Positions 26,850-34,985 of a stretch of DNA of 64,000 nucleotides are shown piece after piece. Each line of letters begins with the position of its first letter. The stretch's first letter is position 1. The stretch spans positions 1,481,568-1,545,567 of the forward strand of contig NZ_LMUX01000021.1 in assembly GCF_009765705.1 (NCBI RefSeq), written 5' to 3'. The notes below the pieces were generated by a model. It made no database searches, was not told the DNA's origin, and was given only the letters and a program-made list of their open reading frames with translations. The stretch comes from Burkholderia sp. L27(2015). GTDB taxonomy: Bacteria; Pseudomonadota; Gammaproteobacteria; Burkholderiales; Burkholderiaceae. Position numbers and translations under genes: made by a program.

Positions 26850-27482
26850 TTGCAATCAACGAGTCTGCGTCTTTATGCCGACGCTCAATTTACAAGTCCC
26901 TATGCGATGTCGGCCTTCGTGGCCCTTCACGAAAAGGGATTGTCGTTTGAGCTTGTAACCGTCGACCTGGTCAACAATGCAAACCTCGAACCTGGATACG
27001 CAGCGAGCTCACTCACGCAGCGTGTACCTACGCTGCTTCACGATAGTTTCGCTTTGTCCGAGTCGTCAGCAATAACTGAGTACCTCGACGAAGTCTTCCA
27101 GGGCACCTCGTTATACCCAAAAGATGCGCTTAGTCGGGCTCGAGCACGTCAAGTCCAAGCGTGGCTGCGAAGCGATCTCATGCCCATCCGGCAAGAGCGT
27201 TCCACCGCGGTGATATTTTACGGCGCTCCCACGGAGCCGCTATCTGACGCAGCACGGACGGCGGCAAGAAAACTTTTCTCTGCGTGCGAGGTATTGCTTA
27301 CCGAGCACTCCCCGAACCTCTTTGGCGAGTGGTGCATCGCAGACACCGACCTTGCTCTAATGCTCAACCGGCTCATCCTGAGTGGTGATACGGTGCCGGC
27401 AAGGTTGGCTGAGTACGCCGCGCATCAGTGGCAAAGACCCTCTGTTCAACGTTGGGTCGCCGTGAATCGCCCCCCGCTGTGA
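26850..27482 (+). CDS. Glutathione S-transferase, YfcF-like
   Basis: 210 residues from a TTG at 26850 with GGAG six bases upstream; no ATG lies close to the conserved N terminus. LRLYADAQFTSPYAMSAFVALHEKGLSFELVTVDL is the thioredoxin-like domain, with LTQRVPTLLHD (cis-Pro) and LSESSAITEYLDE (glutathione-binding Glu-Ser). The all-helical C-terminal domain follows. It resembles E. coli YfcF, a GST with peroxidase activity. A longer reading with ATG 26733 is possible but adds an unrelated 39 residues. Confidence 0.82.
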   Translation: MQSTSLRLYADAQFTSPYAMSAFVALHEKGLSFELVTVDLVNNANLEPGYAASSLTQRVPTLLHDSFALSESSAITEYLDEVFQGTSLYPKDALSRARARQVQAWLRSDLMPIRQERSTAVIFYGAPTEPLSDAARTAARKLFSACEVLLTEHSPNLFGEWCIADTDLALMLNRLILSGDTVPARLAEYAAHQWQRPSVQRWVAVNRPPL

Positions 27483-27492
27483 GACCTTCGAA

Positions 27493-28416
27493 CTATTGAG
27501 CAGGCAGTACGCTTAAGGTCGACCGTAAAAAATCAACGAATGCGCGGACCTTTGCAGATAGATGGCGGTTCTGTGGATACAAAATGGAGAATGGCCGGGC
27601 GCACCCGCCATGATCGTGAAGGACTTCCACAAGGTCGCCACGCTTCACGGCATCGGCGGCCGCGAAATTGTAGGTCTGGTATAGGCCTCCCCCAGCATTG
27701 ACCCATGCGATGCAACCCAGCGCATCGTTGAGTACTCGCATCCGGCTGCGAATCGGATACTCGATCTCTTCGCCTTTCTCGCCCTGGAACAACCAGATCA
27801 TCGGACGACCGGTATTCGGTGACACGTACTGAATGCAATCGTGAGCCTCAAGGTCATTGAGGGTGCGTGGCGTGCCTTTTTTCAGCAGGTATTCCGGCGT
27901 AGCGTAGACGCCCAAAAACGCGTCCTCGAGCTTGTAGGCCACCAGCCGCGAGTCACGCTGAATGCCTAATCGTATTGCGAGATCAAACCCCTCCTCAACA
28001 AAATCGATGATCTTGTCCGAGATACTCAGCTCGATTTCGATCTGTGGATACGCCTCGGTGAACCTCGGCATCAGGGGCAGCAAGCGATGCGTTCCGTAGG
28101 CTGCACTGACGCTGATACGCAGCAGCCCACTGGGCACTATCTGCGCGCCGGTGACAGCGCGTTCGGCCTCGGCGATCTGCTCCAGCGCTAACTGACACTC
28201 CTTCCAAAAGAGCTCGCCCTCGTTGGTGACCTTAACGCTACGCGTTGTTCGCGAAAATAGGCGCACGCCTAGACGCTGTTCGAGCCTGCTGATTGATCGG
28301 CTGACCGCCGCGGGCGTGACGCCGAAGAATTCTGCTGTCGCAGTGAAGCTGCCCAACTCCGCTGCTTTGCAAAATTGCTCGATGCTTCCGAGCTGAATAG
28401 AGCCAACCGACGCCAT
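27493..28416 (-). CDS. LysR-family transcriptional regulator
   Basis: 307 residues from ATG 28416, with GGAA upstream; a TTG four codons earlier is the alternative. HTH region: IEQFCKAAELGSFTATAEFFGVTPAAVSRSISRLEQRLG, then RLFSRTTRSVKVTNEGE. The effector domain has GLLRISVSAAYGTHRLLPLMP and EEGFDLAIRLG. Divergent from the GST gene at 28584 (167 bases), its probable target; convergent with the YfcF-like GST. Confidence 0.9.
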   Translation of the reverse strand: MASVGSIQLGSIEQFCKAAELGSFTATAEFFGVTPAAVSRSISRLEQRLGVRLFSRTTRSVKVTNEGELFWKECQLALEQIAEAERAVTGAQIVPSGLLRISVSAAYGTHRLLPLMPRFTEAYPQIEIELSISDKIIDFVEEGFDLAIRLGIQRDSRLVAYKLEDAFLGVYATPEYLLKKGTPRTLNDLEAHDCIQYVSPNTGRPMIWLFQGEKGEEIEYPIRSRMRVLNDALGCIAWVNAGGGLYQTYNFAAADAVKRGDLVEVLHDHGGCARPFSILYPQNRHLSAKVRAFVDFLRSTLSVLPAQ

Positions 28417-28583
28417 AGCTTGTTCCAAAATGTAATAAATGAAATGATTTTATACCTATTTATCATCATAAAACAAGCCAATACACTGCAGTCACTGCTT
28501 GAGCAAAGGACCGATTTCAAGCTAACCGGCACGCTTCGCTGAGGCTCGCCACACGATCCGCTCCAACTAAAGGAACTACCATC

Positions 28584-29300
28584 ATGACAAGCAAACTTCG
28601 CCTCTTCACCTCGCCTTCGGCATTCCCGAACCCGCAGCGCCTACGTCTGTTCCTCCACGAGAAAGGTATTGCCGATCAGTTCGAGGAGCGCATCTACGAT
28701 ATGACGCCGGTCGGTGAGCAACGGCAATGGCGACATCTGAAAATGAACCCGTGGGGCGAGACACCTACCCTTGAACTGGCCGATGGCAGCTTTATTTCCG
28801 AGGCCGCCGCCATCGTGCGGTATCTCGACCAGTCCTACCCCGGGCGCAAGATCATGGGCGAGACCCCGTTGCAGCAGGGGCTCGACAACATGTGGGATAA
28901 CCGCATCTGGGTGCATATCCTCTACCGCATCGTCACGGCGTTCCATGTCCTGCATCAAGGGCTCGGACCGAAGCTCGAACTGACCACCAACCACGCCTGG
29001 GGCGAACATAGCCGCAAGGAGGCGCTTGCGCATGCAGGCTTGGTCAACCAGCATCTGTCGGACGGGCGTAACTGGATACTCGGCGGGGACGAGCCCACCT
29101 TCTCGGACATCACGCTAGCCACCGCGATCGCCTTTTCCAAGTTTCCGGTCAACGCAACCCCGCTGGATGAACGTTTCGAGCATCTGGATGCGTTCTGGCA
29201 GCGTTGGCAGCTTCGGCCTAGCTTCCAGGCTGCCTATGCCGACCGTAACAGCGGCGTGCCGGAGTTGGATGGTCTGGGGAAACTGGGCGCGCATAAGTAG
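28584..29300 (+). CDS. Glutathione S-transferase family protein
   Basis: 238 residues. The thioredoxin-like domain begins LRLFTSPSAFPNPQRLRLFLHEKGIADQFEE; the cis-Pro loop is NPWGETPTLEL and the glutathione-binding acid is in FISEAAAIVRYLD. The C-terminal helical domain carries WILGGDEPTFSDITLATAIAFSKF, the usual N-capping Ser/Thr-x-x-Asp motif. AAAGGAAC precedes ATG. Probably induced by the divergent LysR protein; substrate unknown. Confidence 0.9.
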   Translation: MTSKLRLFTSPSAFPNPQRLRLFLHEKGIADQFEERIYDMTPVGEQRQWRHLKMNPWGETPTLELADGSFISEAAAIVRYLDQSYPGRKIMGETPLQQGLDNMWDNRIWVHILYRIVTAFHVLHQGLGPKLELTTNHAWGEHSRKEALAHAGLVNQHLSDGRNWILGGDEPTFSDITLATAIAFSKFPVNATPLDERFEHLDAFWQRWQLRPSFQAAYADRNSGVPELDGLGKLGAHK

Positions 29301-29540
29301 TCGCCTGCCGCATCCAATTTATTGCCACTGCTCCTCTGCATATTTATCCCAATTTTATATTGCGAGGAACAACATGTAGGCGATCCGTGGCGTCAATACC
29401 GTGCGGCGCAACCCGCTCGGCTCGTACGCCACGATTGCCGGCTTCGCTGAAGAGATTGTGGGAGTCGTGCTAGGATTTTCGCTAGTCTCGCCGCGTTGAG
29501 CGTCGAGTAATCTTAAGTTCGTTGTGTGTCGGGAGGGGTT

Positions 29541-29786
29541 GTGGCATTTGATCATCGTGGCTTTCGAGTGAGTGTGGATGTGGCGGCGGATGAATTCGGC
29601 GTTCAGTGGGTGTGTCGCGCCGCAATCGAACGCATCGATGGCGATAGCACGAAAGGTGCGCCGTTAGGCGGCGAATTGACCATTCCCAGGGCGAAAATCG
29701 ATCCTCTGATGGCAATCAGTACGCTTGAGCACCGGGCCGTGGCCTTGATTGATGATTTTTGTGAACGAGGGGATGCGGTGGCGTGA
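29541..29786 (+). CDS. Small hypothetical protein
   Basis: 81 residues from the GTG at 29541, placed just after the strong GGGAGGGG ribosome-binding sequence. The sequence AFDHRGFRVSVDVAADEFGVQWVCRAAIERID has regular strand-like alternation and acidic balance that look like a real protein. No domain recognised; cytoplasmic, no signal. It converges with the truncated hydrolase. Confidence 0.55.
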   Translation: MAFDHRGFRVSVDVAADEFGVQWVCRAAIERIDGDSTKGAPLGGELTIPRAKIDPLMAISTLEHRAVALIDDFCERGDAVA

Positions 29787-29818
29787 TCGTGCCATTGCCC
29801 AAACCGGGAGGCCGCTCA

Positions 29819-30283
29819 CTACAACCCATTGCACCCGAGAAAATCGCGCATCCACGCAGCGATGGCATCTGCGTCGGGCGCAAGATCTAGCGCGAAATGC
29901 CCGGCATCCATCACGTGTATTTCCGCGTGAGGCAAATCCCGCCCATAGGCGGGGGCTTCCGCGGCCGGTTGCGACGGATCGTAACGGCCCCAGATCACGA
30001 GTGTCTTGGGTTGCGTCTTTCTAAGCCATGCCTGCCATTGCGGGTAAGACGCGACATTGGTTCGATAGTCGTAGAACAGATCGCTCTGGATTGCCGTCTC
30101 GCCGGGGCGACTCAACATCGCGTATTCATCGGTCCATAGGTCCGGATCGTACACGCCACTAGCACCGCGTAGATCCAACTCTTGGAAGACATTTTCCGCT
30201 CGCTCCCTGATGGTGTTATTCATCAAGACACTATCCCGGAAAGTCGATTCGTTCAGCGTACGGCGCCCCACGTGGTCACGATA
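29819..30283 (-). pseudogene. 3' fragment of an alpha/beta hydrolase gene
   Basis: The frame ending at 29819 encodes the C-terminal part of an alpha/beta hydrolase. It has a cap-like region (DLFYDYRTNVASYPQWQAWLR), the strand LVIWGRYDPSQPA carrying the acid, and MDAGHFALDLAPDADAIAAWMRDFL carrying the catalytic His. The oxyanion HG and nucleophile G-x-S-x-G that should precede it are absent. Upstream the frame turns into non-protein-like sequence antisense to the 5' side of the PPK2 gene. About half the gene is lost, so a deletion or recombination remnant; the left boundary is approximate. Confidence 0.72.
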
Positions 30284-30389
30284 TTGGACCAAAGGCCTAT
30301 TGCTGCTTTTCGGGTTGCAGCCTACGTTATCCCAACATGAAAGAATCTTTAGAAAAGACCGTAGGTCGGCGTGTGCATGGAGACAAGGC

Positions 30390-31205
30390 ATGGCGAAGAC
30401 AGGGACAAAGAACGACCGGTCGCCAGAAGACAAGTCCTTGTCGTACAAGGGGTACAGGAAAGCGTTGTGCGAGCTGCACGTTGAACTGGTTAAGCTCCAG
30501 GAGTGGGTGGTGCGAACGGGTAGCAAAGTCTGCATCGTCTTCGAAGGACGCGACGGCGCAGGCAAGGGTGGCACCATCAAGGCGATTACCGAGCGCGTGA
30601 GCCCGCGCATATTTCGCGTGGTTGCATTACCAGCGCCGACCGAGCGCGAGAAAAGCCAGATGTACGTGCAGCGCTATCTACCGCATTTACCGGCTGCGGG
30701 AGAAGTGGTGATCTTCGACCGCAGTTGGTACAACCGCGCGGGAGTCGAGCGGGTGATGGGTTTCTGCTCTGAGGAAGACGCGGAGAAATTCTTGAAGATG
30801 CTGCCGCAGGTCGAGCAGGCGATCGTCGAATCCGGAATCATCCTGCTCAAATACTGGCTGGAGGTCAGTGACGAGGAGCAGACTCGGCGCCTCGAGGCGC
30901 GCATCCACGACGGGCGCAAGGTGTGGAAACTGTCCGACATGGATCTGAAGTCCTATGGCCGATGGTATGACTATTCGCGTGCGCGTAACGCGATGTTCAG
31001 CGCGTCCGATAGCCCGATTGCTCCGTGGTTCGTGGCTAATTCGAATGACAAACGACGTGCGCGGCTCAATATCATCAGCGATCTACTCCACAAGATTCCC
31101 TATGAAGCCACGCCGCGCAAGAAAGTGGCTTTGCCCAAGCGGCAAAAGCCGGAGGGTTATGAAGAACCGGACTATCCGTTTAAGTATATAGCGGAGAAAT
31201 TCTGA
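30390..31205 (+). CDS. ppk2: Polyphosphate kinase 2 family protein
   Basis: 271 residues from ATG 30390, with GGAG and AAGG just upstream; the reading frame is open further 5' but that part is not family-like. Walker A is GRDGAGKGGT (residues 53-62), Walker B region VVIFDRSWYNRAGVE with D110, and the lid ARIHDGRKVWKLSDMDLKS, all typical of single-domain PPK2. These enzymes transfer phosphate between polyphosphate and nucleoside mono- or diphosphates (NDP to NTP for class I). Cytoplasmic. Class I fits its length and sequence best, but class is an inference. Confidence 0.93.
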   Translation: MAKTGTKNDRSPEDKSLSYKGYRKALCELHVELVKLQEWVVRTGSKVCIVFEGRDGAGKGGTIKAITERVSPRIFRVVALPAPTEREKSQMYVQRYLPHLPAAGEVVIFDRSWYNRAGVERVMGFCSEEDAEKFLKMLPQVEQAIVESGIILLKYWLEVSDEEQTRRLEARIHDGRKVWKLSDMDLKSYGRWYDYSRARNAMFSASDSPIAPWFVANSNDKRRARLNIISDLLHKIPYEATPRKKVALPKRQKPEGYEEPDYPFKYIAEKF

Positions 31206-31487
31206 CTCTTTCAGTAGCCAGATCGCGCGAACCTTCGTCCGATAATGCGCGCAGAAAATAGCTGCCTTCACGCTCGGCCATGATCCATGAAGCCAGAACG
31301 TTCTACCCGTCAACGAAAACTCCATGGGCAGCCTGGTCGCGGGACATCTCGGCTGTCATTGGTCGGCGTGCGCATACCTTTTGAGGCAGGTGGCTGACGC
31401 CGCAAATGCAATTCAACCGAGCGATGTCCGCAGGTCGGCCGTAAACGTCGAGAAACGGTGCGTATTCGTAAATGACAGGAGCGCAAA

Positions 31488-31742
31488 ATGGTGCGTCTGA
31501 TATTGGGAAACATTGAACCTGGTACCTCCGACGACGAGGTTCAGGAATTTTTGGTGAAGTATGGATTCCCTGCGTACGATGAGATCGTTCACATGGATGG
31601 AGAAGGATCGCGACCCGCGGTTACGCTGACCTTCAATTCGCTCGATCCGGGGGCCTTGCGCATATTACAGTCGCGCATCCATGGCCTCTTCTGGAAGAAC
31701 CGGAAAGTCGCCGCGAGCGTCTTGATGGACCACTTTATATGA
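31488..31742 (+). CDS. Small RRM-like RNA-binding protein
   Basis: 84 residues. LILGNIEPGTSDDEVQEFLVKYGFP matches the start of an RNA recognition motif (RNP2-like LILGNI, helix 1). PAVTLTFNSLDPGALRILQSRIHGLFWKNRKVAASVLMD supplies the second half, with a weak RNP1 (AVTLTF, lacking the usual aromatic pair). ATG follows GGAGCGCAAA. It stands alone 280 bases after ppk2. Small bacterial RRM proteins are often stress or cold responsive; role unproven. Confidence 0.65.
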   Translation: MVRLILGNIEPGTSDDEVQEFLVKYGFPAYDEIVHMDGEGSRPAVTLTFNSLDPGALRILQSRIHGLFWKNRKVAASVLMDHFI

Positions 31743-32597
31743 GTCGAACTCTTTAGTGACGGCTCGCAATGCCACCCTCTGTGGAATAACTCCGTTAAGA
31801 CACGGCTATCGTTAGGTATCAGCTTCTAAAGTATTCTGGGAACGTCTGGCGGTTACCAGATGATGGAGGTGAAAAGCCTCTTGATTCACAACCGGAAACT
31901 GTTTTCAGTCATTGTATAAACAAGGACCCGAGACCAACTAACGCAGCTGCAACGGCTGCAATTACTGCGGAAACAACTTGAGGATTCAGCGTTTTAAAGA
32001 AATCAAGGGTCGTTCGCATACTAAATTTTGATGATCGACATTGCCACCAGGCTTTCGATCTAATTTGCCAGGAAACCGTATTTCAGGCGCTATGAATCAT
32101 CTCAGCGCCCATGGCCTATCCCGATGACTCCCTGACCGATTGTGGCGATCAATCGTACTGTATACGTAAACAAGCTGGCGTCATTGCGATCGATCACGAG
32201 GGAATGCGAGCAAAAATCGTTAAATAAAGCGAATTTCTGGTCAATTTCAGCGAGCGTGAGCCTATTTTGAACATGAGCCATTGCAGTTGCGTTTAACGAA
32301 TCGAATTTCAAATCGAATCAACCCGAATTCAGCGGCTTTGAACTGTATCCAACCGCACCTGCAATTAAAAAAAAGCGCCTGTGGAGATATTTGGTAGACG
32401 CGCGGGGTCGATGGCGTGATAAGAGGCGGTCTATCGGTGTTTATACGGACATTAAAAATAATAAAAAATCGACTGGACCGTCCGTTAAGCGTCCTGTAGT
32501 CTGCATTGCGCCAATATCTAAACAAAATACATAAGAGACTTGGTAGACAAGCGCATTAATAACGATAGACAAACGCGGCAATAACAATACCAAAACA
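31743..32597. other. Intergenic region before the exported-protein operon
   Basis: About 850 bases, AT-rich towards the right. It contains one candidate small membrane-peptide gene on the minus strand (31909-32019). Other open frames here are short and lack ribosome-binding sites. The promoter for the 32598 operon should lie within 32400-32590, but no clear -35/-10 pair stands out. Confidence 0.5.
31909..32019 (-). CDS. Candidate small single-span membrane peptide
   Basis: A 36-residue frame begins MRTTLDFFKTLNPQ and continues with a 20-residue Ala/Val/Leu helix (residues 15-34) ending FIQ. The charged, amphipathic N terminus followed by one clean membrane helix looks designed rather than random. 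It is preceded by a six-codon frame (32021-32041) whose TAG lies one base before its ATG, a typical coupling arrangement. No good Shine-Dalgarno sequence. Could be a type I toxin-like or small stress peptide, or chance. Confidence 0.35.
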   Translation of the reverse strand: MRTTLDFFKTLNPQVVSAVIAAVAAALVGLGSLFIQ

Positions 32598-33797
32598 ATG
32601 CTGAAAAGTTTGCGACTCGTCGGCCGAATAGCGGCCTTGATGTATTTCCTGTTTGGCCTGTCTAGCTCATACGCTGGGCAACTGGAAGTCGTGTCCGTGA
32701 CTTCGAGCGGCTTTGGTACGAATGCGGCGGCTGCCACGGTGGACGCGGTGAGGAACGGCGTCGCTTCGGTCAACGGTGAAAGCATTGCATCGTCCCAACG
32801 ACTTACAAGCTCATCGATTTCTTCGACAGACCAGCAGACTCAAAAATCGAGAACGATCAACGACGACATACAGGAGACCACGCACGGGGTCGTGAAGTCG
32901 TGGCGAACGATCTCGACGGTTTCTGTCGACGGTGGCTTTCAGTCGACCGTTCAGGTGGGTGTCGTCGTGCTCAGACAGTCAGCGCAACTCGATCGAATCA
33001 AGCTCGCGGTGGTTCCTTCGCATACACCCACCGACGAGCTGACGGGCACGCTGGTCGACGACATCACGGCCAATCTGGTTGAAAGCCGCAAGTTTGCGAT
33101 CTTGGACCGGCAACAGAACGAAGCGATTGGACGTCAATTGGCAAAGATTCGCTCCGGCACCGAGATCGAGGATCTCGCCCGACTGTCATCCGGAGTGGCG
33201 CCGGATGACCTTGCCATCGTGACGATCAATTCGGCTCCGATGCAGAGCGGCGCGACACAGGTTCGAGGGGAGATTCAGGTCATCGATTATTCGAGCCGAC
33301 AGGTCAAGTTCGCGGAGCAGAAATCGTTCACCGTGAAAAGCTCAGATACGTTTCCTATCCACAACCGCCTTGCGGCCATGGCCAAAACGCTTTCACGCGA
33401 TCTATTGCAGACGATTTATCCGCCACTGGTAGTCGGCGACGACAGCGGCGTGCTCACCATCGCGCAAGGCTCGAACTATTTCAACGTTGGCGACAAGTGT
33501 TCGATCAAGGAAGTCGACGGCGCTCTGCGAGATCCCTACACCAAGGAATTTCTTGGATATAAGAGCGCGGACGTTGGAACGGCGACGATCACTTACACCG
33601 ATTCGCGCATCTCGCAGGCCACGCTCGATACGCAGCAGACGCTTGATACGCACAAGGTCGCGGCGAGGAAATACCAAGTCTGGCGAATCGCTGCATCCGC
33701 AGATGACATGTTCAAGTCCATGTCGGCGGATATGGGAATGGCGGCAGGCCCGAAAAAAGCCAAGGAACGCAGCGAACAGAGCGAATCCGATTACTGA
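32598..33797 (+). CDS. Exported FlgT/CsgG-like protein
   Basis: 399 residues; a signal peptide ends at SSYAG (residues 1-26). Residues about 30-125 resemble the LPP20/FlgT N-terminal domain (TSSGFGTNAAAATVDAVRNGVASVNG). Residues 133-240 look like the CsgG/TolB-N-type middle domain (IKLAVVPSHTP...LVDDITANLVESRKFAILDRQQNEAI). Residues 280-350 resemble a small C-terminal barrel (GVLTIAQGSNYFNVGDKCSI). This three-part order is that of FlgT, the H-ring protein of the sheathed Vibrio flagellum, but no flagellar gene is near. First of six closely spaced exported-protein genes ahead of a two-partner secretion pair. Domain reading is by pattern only. Confidence 0.68.
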   Translation: MLKSLRLVGRIAALMYFLFGLSSSYAGQLEVVSVTSSGFGTNAAAATVDAVRNGVASVNGESIASSQRLTSSSISSTDQQTQKSRTINDDIQETTHGVVKSWRTISTVSVDGGFQSTVQVGVVVLRQSAQLDRIKLAVVPSHTPTDELTGTLVDDITANLVESRKFAILDRQQNEAIGRQLAKIRSGTEIEDLARLSSGVAPDDLAIVTINSAPMQSGATQVRGEIQVIDYSSRQVKFAEQKSFTVKSSDTFPIHNRLAAMAKTLSRDLLQTIYPPLVVGDDSGVLTIAQGSNYFNVGDKCSIKEVDGALRDPYTKEFLGYKSADVGTATITYTDSRISQATLDTQQTLDTHKVAARKYQVWRIAASADDMFKSMSADMGMAAGPKKAKERSEQSESDY

Positions 33798-33830
33798 ACC
33801 AGCCCTTTGAACGACGCCTGAGAGCCCTTT

Positions 33831-34499
33831 ATGACAATCACTAGAACTACAACAGTCCTTTTCAGTATTCTCTTCGCGACGCACGCATTGGCGCAACAGG
33901 CCAGCGGTGCAGCAGACACTGGAGGAGAAGTTCCCCTTGGCGGCTTTCCGGGTTGCCATCTCGTTCCGCCGAAGGACTCGTGCGACGCGCGTATTGCCTG
34001 CACGGGTGTCGGAACGCTCTACGGCAACACGGGTACCGATCTGCAGGCAGCGACGCAGGAGGGCTCGATAGAGGCTCGAAATGAGTTGGCGAAGTTCTAC
34101 AGCAGCAAGCAGAAGGCTCAAGAGTCGCTCGCCAAGGTCCGCGAGGATGCGCAAAAAAGCACGTCTGATGGTGGAAAGGCCACCAGTTCGTCGGCAACAC
34201 GGATGATCGCGTCGGTCAGCAGCACAAGTGCCGAGGCGATTCTGTCGGGGGTCCAGATCCTATCGCGCGAGGTAGACCCGAAACAGCAAACGGTAACCGT
34301 GGAGGTCGGTGTCAGCTGCAAGAGTCAGGCCGCCGCTGCGCAGTCGCAGGCAGTCTCCGCGCGGTCCACGTCGCCATCCAGTTCAGGCACGGATACGTCG
34401 GGTGCCGGACGCGCAGGAAGTGGCGCCGAGGAATATCGTACGCCGCCGGGTCAATTGTCTACCTTCAAGCAAACCACCCCCCATGCAGACGATTTTTAA
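33831..34499 (+). CDS. Exported protein with LPP20-like domain
   Basis: 222 residues; signal peptide VLFSILFATHALAQ. The mature N terminus has four cysteines (residues about 42, 50, 56 plus C163 later) that could form disulfides. Residues 66-160 (SIEARNELAKFYSSKQKAQ, then SATRMIASVSSTSAEAILSGVQ and VTVEVGVSCKSQAAAAQSQ) fit the LPP20/FlgT-N alpha-beta pattern. The tail from 168 is Ser/Gly/Thr-rich and probably disordered. It lies 33 bases behind the FlgT-like gene and overlaps the next gene by 17 bases. Confidence 0.62.
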   Translation: MTITRTTTVLFSILFATHALAQQASGAADTGGEVPLGGFPGCHLVPPKDSCDARIACTGVGTLYGNTGTDLQAATQEGSIEARNELAKFYSSKQKAQESLAKVREDAQKSTSDGGKATSSSATRMIASVSSTSAEAILSGVQILSREVDPKQQTVTVEVGVSCKSQAAAAQSQAVSARSTSPSSSGTDTSGAGRAGSGAEEYRTPPGQLSTFKQTTPHADDF

Positions 34500-34956
34500 G
34501 TCGGTCGCGTTGACATCAGCCTTGCTTTTCGCGGGAACGTCGAATTCAAAAGCCGCCGACATATGCAATGAAAGCGGCTTTGACACGGTTCCCGCTGGCC
34601 AGATAAGAATCGGCAACGAACTCAAGGGGAAATCGGTCGAGTTTCGTACCACTGCAAGCGAGTTGAGCCGCGGGTACGGGCCCGAGGCGACATCAACACA
34701 ATCCGTCATCGCGGAGCAAGCGGCCAGGGACGCAATCTTTCGCGCGTTCGCGAGGGTCGTTCGCCCACCGACGGCCGCGGCATCGCTGGAAATTAGTGGG
34801 CTACAAAGCGTAGCCGCGATTTGTGATGGTGAGAATGTTTTCGATTTTCGGGTTCCCATGTCGGGATTGCATTGGCGTACCGCGCCGGCAGAGACAGGGC
34901 CGGAACTGTTGCCACCGATTAGAAGATTTCTTAGGGACAACGGCGTCATCGACTGA
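34483..34956 (+). CDS. Small exported protein, unknown, LPP20-like pattern
   Basis: 157 residues from ATG 34483, inside the end of the preceding gene in another frame. Signal peptide SVALTSALLFAGTSNSKA. The mature part has GQIRIGNELKGKSVEF, an amphipathic helix SVIAEQAARDAIFRAFARV and strands LEISGLQSVAAICDGENVFDFRVP. The helix-strand order recalls the LPP20-like modules of its neighbours, but the match is weak. The overlap implies translational coupling. Confidence 0.6.
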   Translation: MQTIFKSVALTSALLFAGTSNSKAADICNESGFDTVPAGQIRIGNELKGKSVEFRTTASELSRGYGPEATSTQSVIAEQAARDAIFRAFARVVRPPTAAASLEISGLQSVAAICDGENVFDFRVPMSGLHWRTAPAETGPELLPPIRRFLRDNGVID

Positions 34957-34985
34957 TTGTTGTCTGAGATACGAATGGAGCGGGC

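Noticed and set aside
29355..29555. Short minus-strand frame after the second GST gene
   Set aside because: No family pattern or ribosome-binding site, and it overlaps the better-supported start region of the 29541 gene.
32102..32311. Minus-strand frame of up to 69 codons just upstream of the small membrane peptide
   Set aside because: Somewhat protein-like, but no ribosome-binding site, no recognisable family and no supporting context.
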